A stretch of DNA of 64,000 nt, taken from assembly GCA_002928735.1 (NCBI GenBank), contig PERL01000003.1, positions 186,001 to 250,000 on the forward strand. Direction: 5' to 3'. Shown here one piece after another: positions 44,853 through 54,132 of the stretch. Each line of letters begins with the position of its first letter. The stretch's first letter is position 1. The translations under genes were made by a program, and so were the position numbers. The DNA comes from Hyphomicrobium sp. Its GTDB lineage: Bacteria; Pseudomonadota; Alphaproteobacteria; Rhizobiales; Hyphomicrobiaceae. The notes below the pieces were generated by a model. It searched no databases. It saw only the letters and a list, made by a program, of their open reading frames with translations, and was not told where the DNA came from.

Positions 44853-46613
44853 CTATTGCCGCCAGCGGGCGCCGATGCGCAGGTCGTCGGCCGTCCAGGT
44901 GCCGTTGGGCTGATTGCTGTCGAAGTTGATGTGGTCCCACTGGCCAAAGAGGGTCCATTCGCGGTTGACGTAGTATTCGAGGAGGAGGGACCCGCGAAGT
45001 TCGGATTCTTCGATAACCACGTTATCGTAATCGAAGTCGGTGTAGGATAGGCCGGCGGTGGCGACGATATGGCGGCGGAAGGCGTGGCGCGCTTCGATGC
45101 CAGCGGTGCGCGAAAGAACGCCGCCGGACCCCGTCGTGTTCGTGTCGAAGATGTCGGAGCGGGCGAGGAAGCGCAGCGTGGTCAGTTCGCTCATGCGCCA
45201 GGCGACGTTGGCATCGATCAGAACGCCATCGACGTCGCTGAGGCCTGTATCGCGCAGGTCTTGTTCGCCATAGCCGATGCTGACCTCGCCGCGAACGATC
45301 TCGCCCGTGGACCCAAAGTCGATGCCCGCACGATAGCGTGCGCCATTGCTATCGCGGGTGAAGCCATCGGAGACGGCGGCGACATTATAGCGGCGCTGGT
45401 TGGTTTCGACTTCGCCGAAGACGGAGAAGGTGGGGCGGAATTCCCAGGTGGTTCGGACGGCTTCGGTGGTGACCTCGGTATCGCGGTCGTCGTTGTTATT
45501 TGAAGCGTCACCGCTGGCGCCGAAGTCGATATCATCGTAGCCGCCGCGCAACTGTACCGTGAGGCGATTGAAGCGGTGGTTTAATGTGACATCGGCGCTG
45601 TCGGTGGTGACCTGGGCGCGGTCGCCGGTGACGGCGGCGTCGATGGCGCCACGGCCTTCCTGGCGGACATCGTGGGCGACGAGACCCTGGATATTCGTGC
45701 GGCGGGCCACATCGAGACGGCCGCGGGCTTCGACGTTCCAGAAGGCTTCGTCTTCGCTGTCGAACTCGTTGTGGAAAGAGGTGAGACCGCGCGCGTTGAA
45801 TTCCAGCGCGTGGGCCTTCCAGTTTGAGACGAGGCGGGCGCGGCTGGAGAATTCCGCAGAGACATCAGTGTCGGCCGGCGTGAGGCGCAAGACGTTCGAG
45901 GTCGCTTCGCCTGCGAACGTCACTTCGGGGAAATAGACAAAGCTGCCGAAGCGGATGCCGATGGGATCGTAGGGTTCCTGGTTGAAGAGGCGGGCCGGGC
46001 GGCGGTCGGTGCGGATGGGATCAATATCCTCGATCTGGAAGAGAAGCGGGTCGAAGCCGGCGGGCGGGTTTTCGAGAGGGGTTGTGAAGAGATCGGCCTC
46101 TTCCTGCGGGCGGCTGTCGATCACGGTGGGATCAGCGCCGTCTTGGGGAGCCAAGGGCTCGCCGACTTCGACGATGCCGTCGCGGGCAATCGTGGTGCGC
46201 TCTTCGGGCAGGGTCATGTCGCCATCGACGACGGGGGCGCGTTCGCCAGCGGCAGGGCGGCGGGCGTCGTCGAGTAACGGATCGAGGGGGTCGGACGTCG
46301 GGTCGTCTTCCGGGATGGCGGGGCGCAGATCGGGGCTGGCGAGTGCGTCGTCAGCCGGTGGGGAAGCGGAGATCCGGTTGGAGGCCGGTGAGGCGGGCGT
46401 GGCGAGGCTTGGGGCCCGGTAGCTGTCGCCAACCGGGCCGCGCAGGGCGGGTGCATTGGTCTGGGATTGGGCTTGGGCTGGCGATGGGGCCACGTTTGCG
46501 CCCATGACCAGTGCGCCGAGGGCCATCAGGGGCACGCGGAGGCAAAGGCCGGTGACGGGCGATATCGTACGGGGCACGGGTGGCGCCTGGAACAGGTTTT
46601 CGGTTCGACGCAC
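44853..46613 (-). CDS. Outer-membrane beta-barrel protein with long Pro/Asp-rich N-terminal region
   Basis: The 586-residue protein has a signal segment ending PAQAQSQ, about 150 low-complexity residues rich in Pro, Asp and Ala (DDPTSDPLDPLLDD), and a C-terminal barrel of about 370 residues with strands such as GIRFGSFVYFPEVTFAGEA, TFSVFGEVETNQRRYN and DLRIGARWRQ at the very end. This matches BBP2-type outer-membrane proteins often linked to exopolysaccharide secretion. It ends at a terminator and is divergent from kdsD. Confidence 0.82.
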   Translation of the reverse strand: MRRTENLFQAPPVPRTISPVTGLCLRVPLMALGALVMGANVAPSPAQAQSQTNAPALRGPVGDSYRAPSLATPASPASNRISASPPADDALASPDLRPAIPEDDPTSDPLDPLLDDARRPAAGERAPVVDGDMTLPEERTTIARDGIVEVGEPLAPQDGADPTVIDSRPQEEADLFTTPLENPPAGFDPLLFQIEDIDPIRTDRRPARLFNQEPYDPIGIRFGSFVYFPEVTFAGEATSNVLRLTPADTDVSAEFSSRARLVSNWKAHALEFNARGLTSFHNEFDSEDEAFWNVEARGRLDVARRTNIQGLVAHDVRQEGRGAIDAAVTGDRAQVTTDSADVTLNHRFNRLTVQLRGGYDDIDFGASGDASNNNDDRDTEVTTEAVRTTWEFRPTFSVFGEVETNQRRYNVAAVSDGFTRDSNGARYRAGIDFGSTGEIVRGEVSIGYGEQDLRDTGLSDVDGVLIDANVAWRMSELTTLRFLARSDIFDTNTTGSGGVLSRTAGIEARHAFRRHIVATAGLSYTDFDYDNVVIEESELRGSLLLEYYVNREWTLFGQWDHINFDSNQPNGTWTADDLRIGARWRQ

Positions 46614-46643
46614 ACACAGTCATTGGACTGTAGGTAGGGGTGG

Positions 46644-46658
46644 TTAATGTGGCTTTAA
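46644..46658. promoter_or_regulatory. CtrA-like binding site between divergent genes
   Basis: TTAATGTGGCTTTAAG fits TTAA-N7-TTAA with a final G. It lies 31 bases before the barrel gene start and about 190 bases before the kdsD start. Confidence 0.4.
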
Positions 46659-46848
46659 GCGCTTGGCGTTCGCCGGGCGAGCGAGTTGGCGGTGGACAGA
46701 CCTTTTGGTGATTTGGATGCGGGGCGCTCGTCTGCTAGAGGTTGAGCTTCCAGGTTTTGAGTCCGGTTTCATCAGGCTGCCGGGGCGCCCTAGTCCCGTG
46801 CGTCAGCCGTTCTTAGAATCAATGGGGTGGATGGTGGCAGCAGGGGCG

Positions 46849-47853
46849 ATGGGCACATTGAAGGCCATTCCGGGCGGGAAATCCGCCGAGCCATCGGTGA
46901 TCAAGTCCGCGATGCGGACGCTGGATTTGGAGGCCGAGGGTCTGGCGGCGTTGCGCGCGTCGCTCGACAATGGCTTGGCTGCGCCGTTCAGCGAGGCGGT
47001 GAGCTTGATCAAGGGCGCGCAGGGGCGCGTCATCGTCTCCGGCATCGGCAAGAGCGGGCATGTGGGGCAGAAGATTGCCGCCACCATGGCCTCGACCGGG
47101 ACGCCGGCGTTCTTTGTTCATCCAACGGAAGCGTCGCACGGCGATCTCGGCATGATCACGCGGGACGATGTGATCATCGCGCTGTCGTGGTCGGGCGAGA
47201 CGGTGGAACTGAAAAATCTCATCACGTTCTCGCGTCGGTTTTCAGTGCCGATGGTTGCGATCACGTCGAATGCGGGTTCGGCGCTGGGTCAGCAGTCGGA
47301 CGTGGTGCTGGAATTGCCGCGGACCAAGGAAGCCTGCCCGCATGGGCTGGCGCCGACGACATCGACCACGATGCAGCTCGCCATCGGAGATTGCCTCGCG
47401 GTGGCGCTGCTTGAGAGCCGCGGGTTTACGGCGCAGGACTTCAAGATGTTCCACCCCGGCGGGTCGCTGGGCGCGAGCCTCAAATATGTCGGCGACCTGA
47501 TGCACAAGGTGGACCGGCTGCCGTTGGCGGCCGAAGACATGCCGATGGCGGAGGCGCTCGTCATCATGACGGAGAAGAGCTTCGGCTGCCTTGGGATCGT
47601 CGATCAGAAGGGTAAGCTCGTTGGCGTCGTGACCGACGGCGATTTGCGGCGCCACATGGGGGCGAAGCTGCTGACGGCGACGACGGGAGAGATCATGACG
47701 GCGAAGCCGAAGACGATATCGCCCCAGACCTTGGCGTCGGCTGCGCTGGAGATGATCAACGCGTCGCGCATTACGTCGCTGTTCGTGGTCGATAAGGGCA
47801 AGCCGGTCGGGATCGTGCACGTGCACGATCTGCTCAGGGCGGGCGTGGCTTAG
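46849..47853 (+). CDS. kdsD: Arabinose-5-phosphate isomerase (KdsD/KpsF)
   Basis: The enzyme makes arabinose 5-phosphate, the first step to KDO for LPS. The SIS domain carries VIVSGIGKSGHVGQKIAATM, STGTPAFFVHPTEASHGDLG and SWSGETVEL, and two CBS domains fill the C-terminal third (VGVVTDGDLRRHM and VGIVHVHDLLRAG). The frame is open further upstream, with ATG codons at 46822 and 46831; 46849 gives the usual ~334 residues and has AGGGG nearby, so the start is uncertain. Confidence 0.93.
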   Translation: MGTLKAIPGGKSAEPSVIKSAMRTLDLEAEGLAALRASLDNGLAAPFSEAVSLIKGAQGRVIVSGIGKSGHVGQKIAATMASTGTPAFFVHPTEASHGDLGMITRDDVIIALSWSGETVELKNLITFSRRFSVPMVAITSNAGSALGQQSDVVLELPRTKEACPHGLAPTTSTTMQLAIGDCLAVALLESRGFTAQDFKMFHPGGSLGASLKYVGDLMHKVDRLPLAAEDMPMAEALVIMTEKSFGCLGIVDQKGKLVGVVTDGDLRRHMGAKLLTATTGEIMTAKPKTISPQTLASAALEMINASRITSLFVVDKGKPVGIVHVHDLLRAGVA

Positions 47854-47865
47854 GCGGGTCTGGGC

Positions 47866-48348
47866 CTACTCGTCTTCGGATTCGTTTGTCACGACGAGCG
47901 CGGTGCCGTTGACGCCGGTGACGAGAACCTTGGCGCCAGCGGCGGCATCTTCACCTTCGGCCAGCCAGACACTGTCGCCGGCGCGGACTTTGCCGCGGCC
48001 GTTCTTGATCGCTTCCTCGACGACGAGAATGCGTCCAATGAACTGCGAGCCCGGTGCGTTGATATCGGCGTGATGGTCGCTGGGTTTGGCGCCGGTTAGT
48101 TTTTTGACGCCGAAAACGGTGGCGACGGAGAGCAGCGCGAAGACAACAAGCTGGAGGGCGAAGGGGAACGCGTCGGCCAGTCCCATCGAGGTCACGATGG
48201 CGACGAGAAGGCCGACGATGAAGGCGGCAAGGCCAAACCACAGGAAGTGGACACCAGGGATAATGGTCTCGAGCGCCATCAGCACAAGAGCGACGGCGAG
48301 CCAGCTCCAGAAGCCGAGGCCAGCCAACAGCGAGATGAAGTTTTCCAT
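47866..48348 (-). CDS. NfeD-family membrane protein
   Basis: The 160-residue protein has membrane helices (FWSWLAVALVLMALETIIPG, FLWFGLAAFIVGLLVAIV, ALQLVVFALLSVATVFGV) and a C-terminal OB-like NfeD domain (GSQFIGRILVVEEAI...GKVRAGDSVWLAEG). It lies 21 bases after the SPFH protein gene on the same strand; NfeD and SPFH proteins typically pair in one complex. Confidence 0.9.
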   Translation of the reverse strand: MENFISLLAGLGFWSWLAVALVLMALETIIPGVHFLWFGLAAFIVGLLVAIVTSMGLADAFPFALQLVVFALLSVATVFGVKKLTGAKPSDHHADINAPGSQFIGRILVVEEAIKNGRGKVRAGDSVWLAEGEDAAAGAKVLVTGVNGTALVVTNESEDE

Positions 48349-48369
48349 GGTGCCGATGTCCTGACTGAT

Positions 48370-49314
48370 TTAAACGCGCGGGGGCTTCGACGAACCGCCG
48401 CCGAAGGCCTCGCCAGCGATCTGGGACAGTCCAGCGAGGGAACCAATGACGGAGGAGGCTTCCAGCGGCATCAGGATGACTTTCTGATTGGGCGCCGAGG
48501 CCAGCGATTCCAGCGCTTTTACATAGTTGTTGGCGACGAAGTAGTTGATCGCCTGGACGTTGCCATTCGAGATGGCGTTGGAGACGAGTTCGGTGGCCTT
48601 GGCTTCGGCTTCGGCGGAGCGTTCGCGGGCTTCGGCGTCCTTGAATGCGGCTTCGCGGCGTCCTTCAGCTTCGAGCACCACGGCCTGCTTGGCGCCTTCG
48701 GCCTTCAAGATCGCGGCCTGACGGAGACCTTCCGATTCCAGGATCTGGGCGCGCTTTTCGCGTTCGGCCTTCATCTGGCGGCCCATGCTGTCGACGAGAT
48801 CGCGCGGCGGGGCAATGTCCTTAATTTCGATACGTGTGACCTTGACGCCCCAGGCTTCGGTTGCAGCATCGACGACGCTCAGGAGCTTGGCGTTGATGAC
48901 ATCGCGGTTGGAGAGGAGTTCGTCGAGATCCATCGAGCCCATGACGGTGCGGACGTTAGTCATGGTCAGGTTGATGGTTGCGAGTTCGAGGTTGTCGACG
49001 GCATAGGCCGAGCGGCCGGCGTCGAGGACTTGGAAGAAGGCGACGCCGTCGACGCGGACCATCGCGTTATCGCGGGTGATGACATCCTGGCTGGGAATAT
49101 CGATCACTTGTTCCTTCATATTGATCTGGCTGCCGACGCGCTCGACGATGGGGGTGAGGAAATGAAGGCCGGGTGCCAGCGTCCGGGTGAAGCGGCCGAA
49201 GCTTTCGATGGTGTAGTTATATCCTTGCGGGACCACCTTGACGGTCGACCAGAGGATGAAGGCGGCGAGGCCAGCCAGCAGGAGAGCGAAAATCGTAAAG
49301 CCTTCGGCGAACAT
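48370..49314 (-). CDS. qmcA: SPFH/Band 7 protein, QmcA-like
   Basis: From ATG 49314 the protein is 314 residues: one N-terminal helix (FTIFALLLAGLAAFILW), a Band 7 domain (VPQGYNYTIESFGRFTRTLAPGLHFL...MKEQVIDIPSQDVIT) and an Ala/Glu/Lys coiled coil (ILKAEGAKQAVVLEAEGRREAAF). Stomatin-like proteins form ring-like oligomers in the membrane and often steady FtsH. AAGGGG precedes 49314; a start at 49398 is less likely. nfeD follows. Confidence 0.92.
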   Translation of the reverse strand: MFAEGFTIFALLLAGLAAFILWSTVKVVPQGYNYTIESFGRFTRTLAPGLHFLTPIVERVGSQINMKEQVIDIPSQDVITRDNAMVRVDGVAFFQVLDAGRSAYAVDNLELATINLTMTNVRTVMGSMDLDELLSNRDVINAKLLSVVDAATEAWGVKVTRIEIKDIAPPRDLVDSMGRQMKAEREKRAQILESEGLRQAAILKAEGAKQAVVLEAEGRREAAFKDAEARERSAEAEAKATELVSNAISNGNVQAINYFVANNYVKALESLASAPNQKVILMPLEASSVIGSLAGLSQIAGEAFGGGSSKPPRV

Positions 49315-49498
49315 GGTGCATCCCCTTGGGATCAGACCGGGCGGGCCGGTGGTTAAAAATCTTTCCGGGCCAGGATTACCGGCGATTGTGAAAAACAAAG
49401 TAAACAGAGTGTCTTATCCGCGCCTTTTTAGGGCGCACTTGTGCTTGGATTGAGATACGGCTCAGGGGTTATGTGCAACTTATGTGCGAGGATGGCCG

Positions 49499-49927
49499 AT
49501 GCTGCGCGTGTTGAGTTTGTGGGTGCTGATTGTGCTGCTTGCCCCGTTGCAGGCGGTGGCCGATGCGCGGTTCTCGACGCCGAAGATGGGGAGCGCCGAG
49601 CGCAAAGCGGTGCTCGATGCGGCGCGGGTGCCGGTTGAAAAAGATCTCGGGCAGGACATCGTGTTTCAGGTGAAGACGCTTCGGGTGACGCCGGAGTGGG
49701 CCTTCGTTTACGGCACGCCGAAGCGGCCGGACGGCAAGGCGATCGATTATTCCAAGAGCATCTACGCCCAAGACGTGAAGGACGGCTCGTTCAACGAGGG
49801 CGCGGCCGTGCTGCTGGCGCGCGAGGCTGCGGGCTGGCGTCTGGTGACGTACTCGGTTGGCTTCGGCGATGTGGTCTGGGACAGCTGGGACGAAGAGTTT
49901 GGTGCGCCGGCGTGGCTGTGGCCGTGA
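49499..49927 (+). CDS. Small exported protein, function unknown
   Basis: The 142-residue protein (from ATG 49499; GTG 49484 possible) has a signal peptide ending QAVADAR and a mature domain with VTPEWAFVYGTPKRPDGKAIDY, GAAVLLAREAAGWRLVTYSVGFGDV and a W-rich end (WDSWDEEFGAPAWLWP). GAGG lies 9 bases before 49499. It resembles periplasmic proteins of unknown role. It converges with hemH. Confidence 0.78.
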   Translation: MLRVLSLWVLIVLLAPLQAVADARFSTPKMGSAERKAVLDAARVPVEKDLGQDIVFQVKTLRVTPEWAFVYGTPKRPDGKAIDYSKSIYAQDVKDGSFNEGAAVLLAREAAGWRLVTYSVGFGDVVWDSWDEEFGAPAWLWP

Positions 49928-49944
49928 GCCGGCGCGCGTGACGT

Positions 49945-50997
49945 TTAAATCCAACCTGCGAGTTCGCGGCGGACGACGGCTTCGATGACATCGACGCCTT
50001 CGTCGCTGTCGTTCAGCGCGGGGAGATACGCGAACTGTTCGCCGCCGTTGTCCTCGAAGATGTGACGATTCTCGCCGTCGAGTTCTTCCAGGGTCTCCAG
50101 GCAGTCGGCGGAGAAGCCGGGGGCGACGAGGGCCAGCTTTTTGACGCCTTCCTTGGCCAGACGTTCGACCGTCATGTCGGTGTAGGGCTGCAGCCAGGGA
50201 TCGTTGCCGAAGCGCGACTGGAATGTTGTCAGCCAATTTTCTTCAGGCCAGCCGAGTTTTTCGCGCAGGAGCCGCGAGGTCTTCTGGCAGTGGCAATGGT
50301 AGGGATCGCCCTTGTCGAAATACTTCTGCGGCATGCCGTGGAAGGTGGCGACGATCTTCTCCGGCACGAAATCAAGGCCGGCGAGGCTCGCCTGCATCGA
50401 TTTGGCGAGACGATCGATATAGACGGGATCGTCGTGATAGGCGGGGGCTACGCGCACGAACGGTTGCCAGCGCATTTTCATGAGGGCGCGGAAGGCCTGG
50501 TCGCAGGCGGTGGCCGTGGTCGCGGCGGCATACTGGGGATAGAGCGGGACGAGGAGAATGCGTTCGCAGCCCTGCTTCTGGAGTTCGCGGATGCGGCTCT
50601 CGGTCGAGGGGTTGGCGTAGCGCATGGCCCAGTCGACGATCACCTTGGGGTGCTCGGACAGGCGTTCGGCGAGCTTGTCGGCCTGAGATCGCGTGATCGT
50701 TTTGAGGGGGCCTTCGTCGAGTTCATTGTTCCAGATGGTGGCGTAGTCGCGGCCCTTGCGTGAGGGACGGACGGACAAAATGATCAAATTGAGGATCGGC
50801 CACCATTTCCACTTCGGCTCCTCGATGACGCGCTCGTCTGAAAGAAATTCCTTCAGATAGCGGCGCATGGGCCAATAGGTGGTGCCATCGGGGGTGCCGA
50901 GGTTCAAAAGCAGCACGCCGACGCGGCCAAACGCAACCTGGGGATGCGTGTCGGGCAGCTTGGAGACATCGGCGCGGGGCGGATATGGCTTCAGCAT
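49945..50997 (-). CDS. hemH: Ferrochelatase
   Basis: HemH inserts Fe2+ into protoporphyrin IX. From ATG 50997 (MLKPYPPRADV) the protein is 350 residues. It has GVLLLNLGTPD, LVPLYPQYAAATT, the active-site FHGMPQKYFDKGDPYHCHC with the conserved His, TFQSRFGNDPWLQPYT and APGFSADCLETLEEL. An in-frame upstream start at 51129 would add 44 atypical residues. It is usually peripheral to the inner membrane. Confidence 0.95.
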   Translation of the reverse strand: MLKPYPPRADVSKLPDTHPQVAFGRVGVLLLNLGTPDGTTYWPMRRYLKEFLSDERVIEEPKWKWWPILNLIILSVRPSRKGRDYATIWNNELDEGPLKTITRSQADKLAERLSEHPKVIVDWAMRYANPSTESRIRELQKQGCERILLVPLYPQYAAATTATACDQAFRALMKMRWQPFVRVAPAYHDDPVYIDRLAKSMQASLAGLDFVPEKIVATFHGMPQKYFDKGDPYHCHCQKTSRLLREKLGWPEENWLTTFQSRFGNDPWLQPYTDMTVERLAKEGVKKLALVAPGFSADCLETLEELDGENRHIFEDNGGEQFAYLPALNDSDEGVDVIEAVVRRELAGWI

Positions 50998-51173
50998 GGT
51001 TTTCCAAGGAATTGGGATGTCGCTTATCCCGATACGTGACCCGTAGCGTATCCGATTGCCCCCGACAATCGGGGAGGCGCAATGGGCCGCTGGTGTTGCA
51101 GTTGGAGGCCGGCAGCCTGTGCCGCGCACACGCTTGGCGGCTGCGACAACCTGGGCCTATCGGGTGGCGATTT

Positions 51174-52151
51174 TTAGGTCTGACTGTCCGTCACCAACGG
51201 GATCACGTCATCTACGGGAAAGCCCGTGGTCTCCGGCTTGCGGCGATGTTTGGCCAGCCGAATGGCGGCTGGCCATAAATCTACGATCAAACGCTCCATG
51301 TCGTCCGGTGACAGGGCGTACAGGCGGCGGGCCAGGGGTTTCACCTCAGCGCGCAATTGTGCCTGTTCGGATTTGGCGGCCGCGACAATGCGGGCACGGA
51401 TATCGGCATCGAGCGTCGACGCGGACGTAGTTTTGAAATGCGCGATGACGAGGCTCAGGTCGTGGTCGTTGCCGATCAGTTGGGAGAGATCGCGGGCGGC
51501 GGAAATGCGGACGTTCATGAGGTCGGGCCAAGCCGGAACAAGAAGCTGGCAGTGGCGCCAATGGTGCTGCAGCGACTTGCGGAAACTGTGAAAGGCTTCG
51601 TCGTCATTAATACGATAGGCGGCTTTCAAAGCTTTGCGGCCTTCGGCGTAGGTGTTGGCAAAGCCTTCCGCCAGCGTGGCGATGCGCCCTTTCTTGACCA
51701 GCAAGTTATGGATGGCGTGGTCCTGGGCCTGCAGCAAGGCGATGGCGCGGGAAATATTATCCTCCGTGGCGAGGTGGGATGCGCCGTTCAGGTTGATGGC
51801 GTTCAATTCGTCGAGTGCTGAGAGGAGTGCTGCTTTGTCGTCGCCGGCTGATTTTGCGGCCAGAAGGCGCAGTGTCTCGGTCATCACCTCACGGTCGCGA
51901 TCATGCGAAAGGAGGCGTCCGATATCGCGGAAGGCGCGGTCATGGGCCAAAAAGGTCTTGCCGCTGAGACCGGGCTTGGCGAGCCGAAGAATGGAGCGGC
52001 AGCGCTTCAGAGCCTTGCGCGTGGCGTGGATGCTGCTACCGCCCTGATCGATCACGCCGGAAAGATAGCCGATGGCGCGGCCCGTCTGGGCGGCGAGCAG
52101 GCGGCGGACATCCTTATCGAGGCGGGCGCCAATTTTGACCCGGTAAGCCAT
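51174..52151 (-). CDS. CHAD-domain protein
   Basis: The 325-residue protein has the conserved histidine-rich helices of CHAD domains: HATRKALKRCRSILRL, FHSFRKSLQHHWRHC and RLAKHRRKPE, with basic residues for polyphosphate contact. CHAD proteins bind inorganic polyphosphate granules. The gene stands alone between hemH and the next minus-strand gene. Confidence 0.88.
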   Translation of the reverse strand: MAYRVKIGARLDKDVRRLLAAQTGRAIGYLSGVIDQGGSSIHATRKALKRCRSILRLAKPGLSGKTFLAHDRAFRDIGRLLSHDRDREVMTETLRLLAAKSAGDDKAALLSALDELNAINLNGASHLATEDNISRAIALLQAQDHAIHNLLVKKGRIATLAEGFANTYAEGRKALKAAYRINDDEAFHSFRKSLQHHWRHCQLLVPAWPDLMNVRISAARDLSQLIGNDHDLSLVIAHFKTTSASTLDADIRARIVAAAKSEQAQLRAEVKPLARRLYALSPDDMERLIVDLWPAAIRLAKHRRKPETTGFPVDDVIPLVTDSQT

Positions 52152-52217
52152 GGGAGATGTGTCACGCTACGTTGGTTGCGGCGTGAGAAAAGCAGCGCAA
52201 ATTGTTATAATCAAATA

Positions 52218-53054
52218 CTATTTCGCGACGGTTACGGCGGCGGCGCAACCCAAATCTGGTGTTAAGGATGCCGGCGTGAAACTCGGCCGCGGGGGTGGCG
52301 GCGGGGGATCGAGGCGGAGTCCAAACCGGGCGCACGCGGATGATTTAGCTGGGCCTGTGGCGGGCTCGAACATGCCACCGGTGACGCGGCGGATATTTTC
52401 GCTGGAGCGGGCGTCGTGCCAGCGTTGCAAGGCCTGGCGGCCGGGGCACCCCGAAGCGCAACCGTCGGGCAAGTGGACGGAGATAGCCCAAGTTTCGCGG
52501 TTGTCGATCATCACGCGGACGGCGGTCCCGGCGGCGGATGGGGCGGCGGGGCCTTGTCCGAGGGCGTCTGCGAGTTCGGGGAGATGGTTCTGAGCGGTGA
52601 GGCGGAGACCACGGCGGAGTCGCACGGCGATTGCGGTCGAGGGGACTGGGATCGCGGTGTCTGCAGCGGGTGCGTCTGCTTCAGGAGCGTTTGGGCCGAT
52701 GCGGGCGATCAGCTGTCGCGAGGCGATGACGCGCCACTGGCCGGCCGGAAACCAGCGGCGCAGGGCTCTGACATCGGTGACGCCTTGCAGTAGGACGATA
52801 TCGGCGTCGACGCTGGTGGTGGGTTTGGCGGCGGCGGTTTCAGAGCGGCGTTCGGAGCCAAAGCTGGTGCGCCAACGGGGTGCATCGGCTTCCGGCTGGC
52901 GAGCAAGCGCGCCGGGCAGGGTGCGGACATCGACGGAGAGGAGTGTCAGTTGGCCCTCTATGGGAGTGACGGACTCTCCGGCGGGTTCGGCGCGGGCGGC
53001 GGCGGTGGCTGCGAGACCCAGGAGAAGCGACAGCTTTGCGGATCGTCTGATCAT
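52218..53054 (-). CDS. Exported protein, degenerate endonuclease/exonuclease/phosphatase-like
   Basis: The 278-residue protein has a signal peptide ending AAARAEP and the segments LTLLSVDVRTLPG, DIVLLQGVTDVRALRRWFP and WRVIASRQ, which resemble the start of the EEP fold. The expected catalytic Asp/His at the end are not clear, and the tail is Pro-rich (RLDPPPPPPRPSF). Function is unknown and it may have lost activity. Confidence 0.65.
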   Translation of the reverse strand: MIRRSAKLSLLLGLAATAAARAEPAGESVTPIEGQLTLLSVDVRTLPGALARQPEADAPRWRTSFGSERRSETAAAKPTTSVDADIVLLQGVTDVRALRRWFPAGQWRVIASRQLIARIGPNAPEADAPAADTAIPVPSTAIAVRLRRGLRLTAQNHLPELADALGQGPAAPSAAGTAVRVMIDNRETWAISVHLPDGCASGCPGRQALQRWHDARSSENIRRVTGGMFEPATGPAKSSACARFGLRLDPPPPPPRPSFTPASLTPDLGCAAAVTVAK

Positions 53055-53199
53055 GCATCAGCCTTCAGACCGTCGCGGTGCGGGACGGCCGGGTGCGCGA
53101 ATTTGGAGGACCGGCGCGCCGCCTCTCTTTTTGGTCCGATTCTGCCGTATAAGACATCTTGCTGTTAAAAGCTGGCCACTGCCAGAGGGTTGATGATCG

Positions 53200-54132
53200 A
53201 TGAACGATGCAGCGGCGGTGACGCCACAGAGGTCGAGCCTGTGGTGTTCGCGGTTGGCGGTGTTTGCGCTCGTGCTGATCGCGATCGTGGTGCTGTTGCA
53301 CCGCTTTCTCGGGCTGCCGACGGCGGTGGCACTCAACGCGGTGGCGGCAGCCTTTGTGTTGGCCGCACTGGCGCTGGCGCTGGGTCTTGCCGGTTTGATC
53401 GGAGTTTGGCGCTCGGGCCGGCCTGGAGCTGCGCGCATCGGATTGGGTATTTCGCTCTCGCTTGCGATGTTAGCGGTGCCATTTAGCGTTGGATTGATGG
53501 CGCGGTCGTTTCCGCTTTTGAACGATGTGACAACCGACCCGGCCGATCCGCCGGCTTTTCGCGCGCTGGCGGCGATGCGAACGGGCACGGCCAATCCGGC
53601 CACGTATCCCGGCGCCAAGTTTGCCGCGTTGCAGGCGACCGCCTATCCCGATTTGAAGCCGATGGATGTGAACCGCCCGCCAGCTGAGACGTTCGATCTC
53701 GTGGTCGAGGTTTTGAAGCGGCTGCAGATGACGATCGTTGTGGAAGAGCCGCCGACGGAGGACAATCCGGTGGGGCGCGCGGAGGCTTTCGACCGGACGC
53801 TGTTTTTGGGTTTTTACGACGATATTTCGGTGCGGGTGACGGCCATAGGCAATCCAGCCGAACCCTTCTCGCGCATCGATCTCAGATCGTCGTCGCGGTA
53901 TGGGCAGTCTGATTTTGGGGCGAACGCGCAGCGGCTGCGCGACGTGATGCGCGAGATCGTGGCGCGGCTGGAAGCCACAGTTCCTGCAGCGGGCGAGGCA
54001 CCAGTGGCGGAGGGCAAAAAACTCAAGCCGGGGAAAACCGGAGATCGAGAGAAAGCGGGCGGTCGCACGTCACGAGACGACGATCGGCGAGATACTCGAC
54101 GTGCGCCAGAACGGAAAGCTCCGCCGCCCTGA
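53200..54132 (+). CDS. DUF1499 membrane protein
   Basis: The 310-residue protein has three hydrophobic helices in residues 15-110 and a DUF1499 domain (LLNDVTTDPADPP, YPDLKPMDVNRPP, FYDDISVRVT, SRIDLRSSSRYGQSDFGANAQRL). After about residue 265 comes a charged low-complexity tail. That tail overlaps the convergent MBL-fold gene by 110 bases. The family is uncharacterised. Confidence 0.85.
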   Translation: MNDAAAVTPQRSSLWCSRLAVFALVLIAIVVLLHRFLGLPTAVALNAVAAAFVLAALALALGLAGLIGVWRSGRPGAARIGLGISLSLAMLAVPFSVGLMARSFPLLNDVTTDPADPPAFRALAAMRTGTANPATYPGAKFAALQATAYPDLKPMDVNRPPAETFDLVVEVLKRLQMTIVVEEPPTEDNPVGRAEAFDRTLFLGFYDDISVRVTAIGNPAEPFSRIDLRSSSRYGQSDFGANAQRLRDVMREIVARLEATVPAAGEAPVAEGKKLKPGKTGDREKAGGRTSRDDDRRDTRRAPERKAPPP

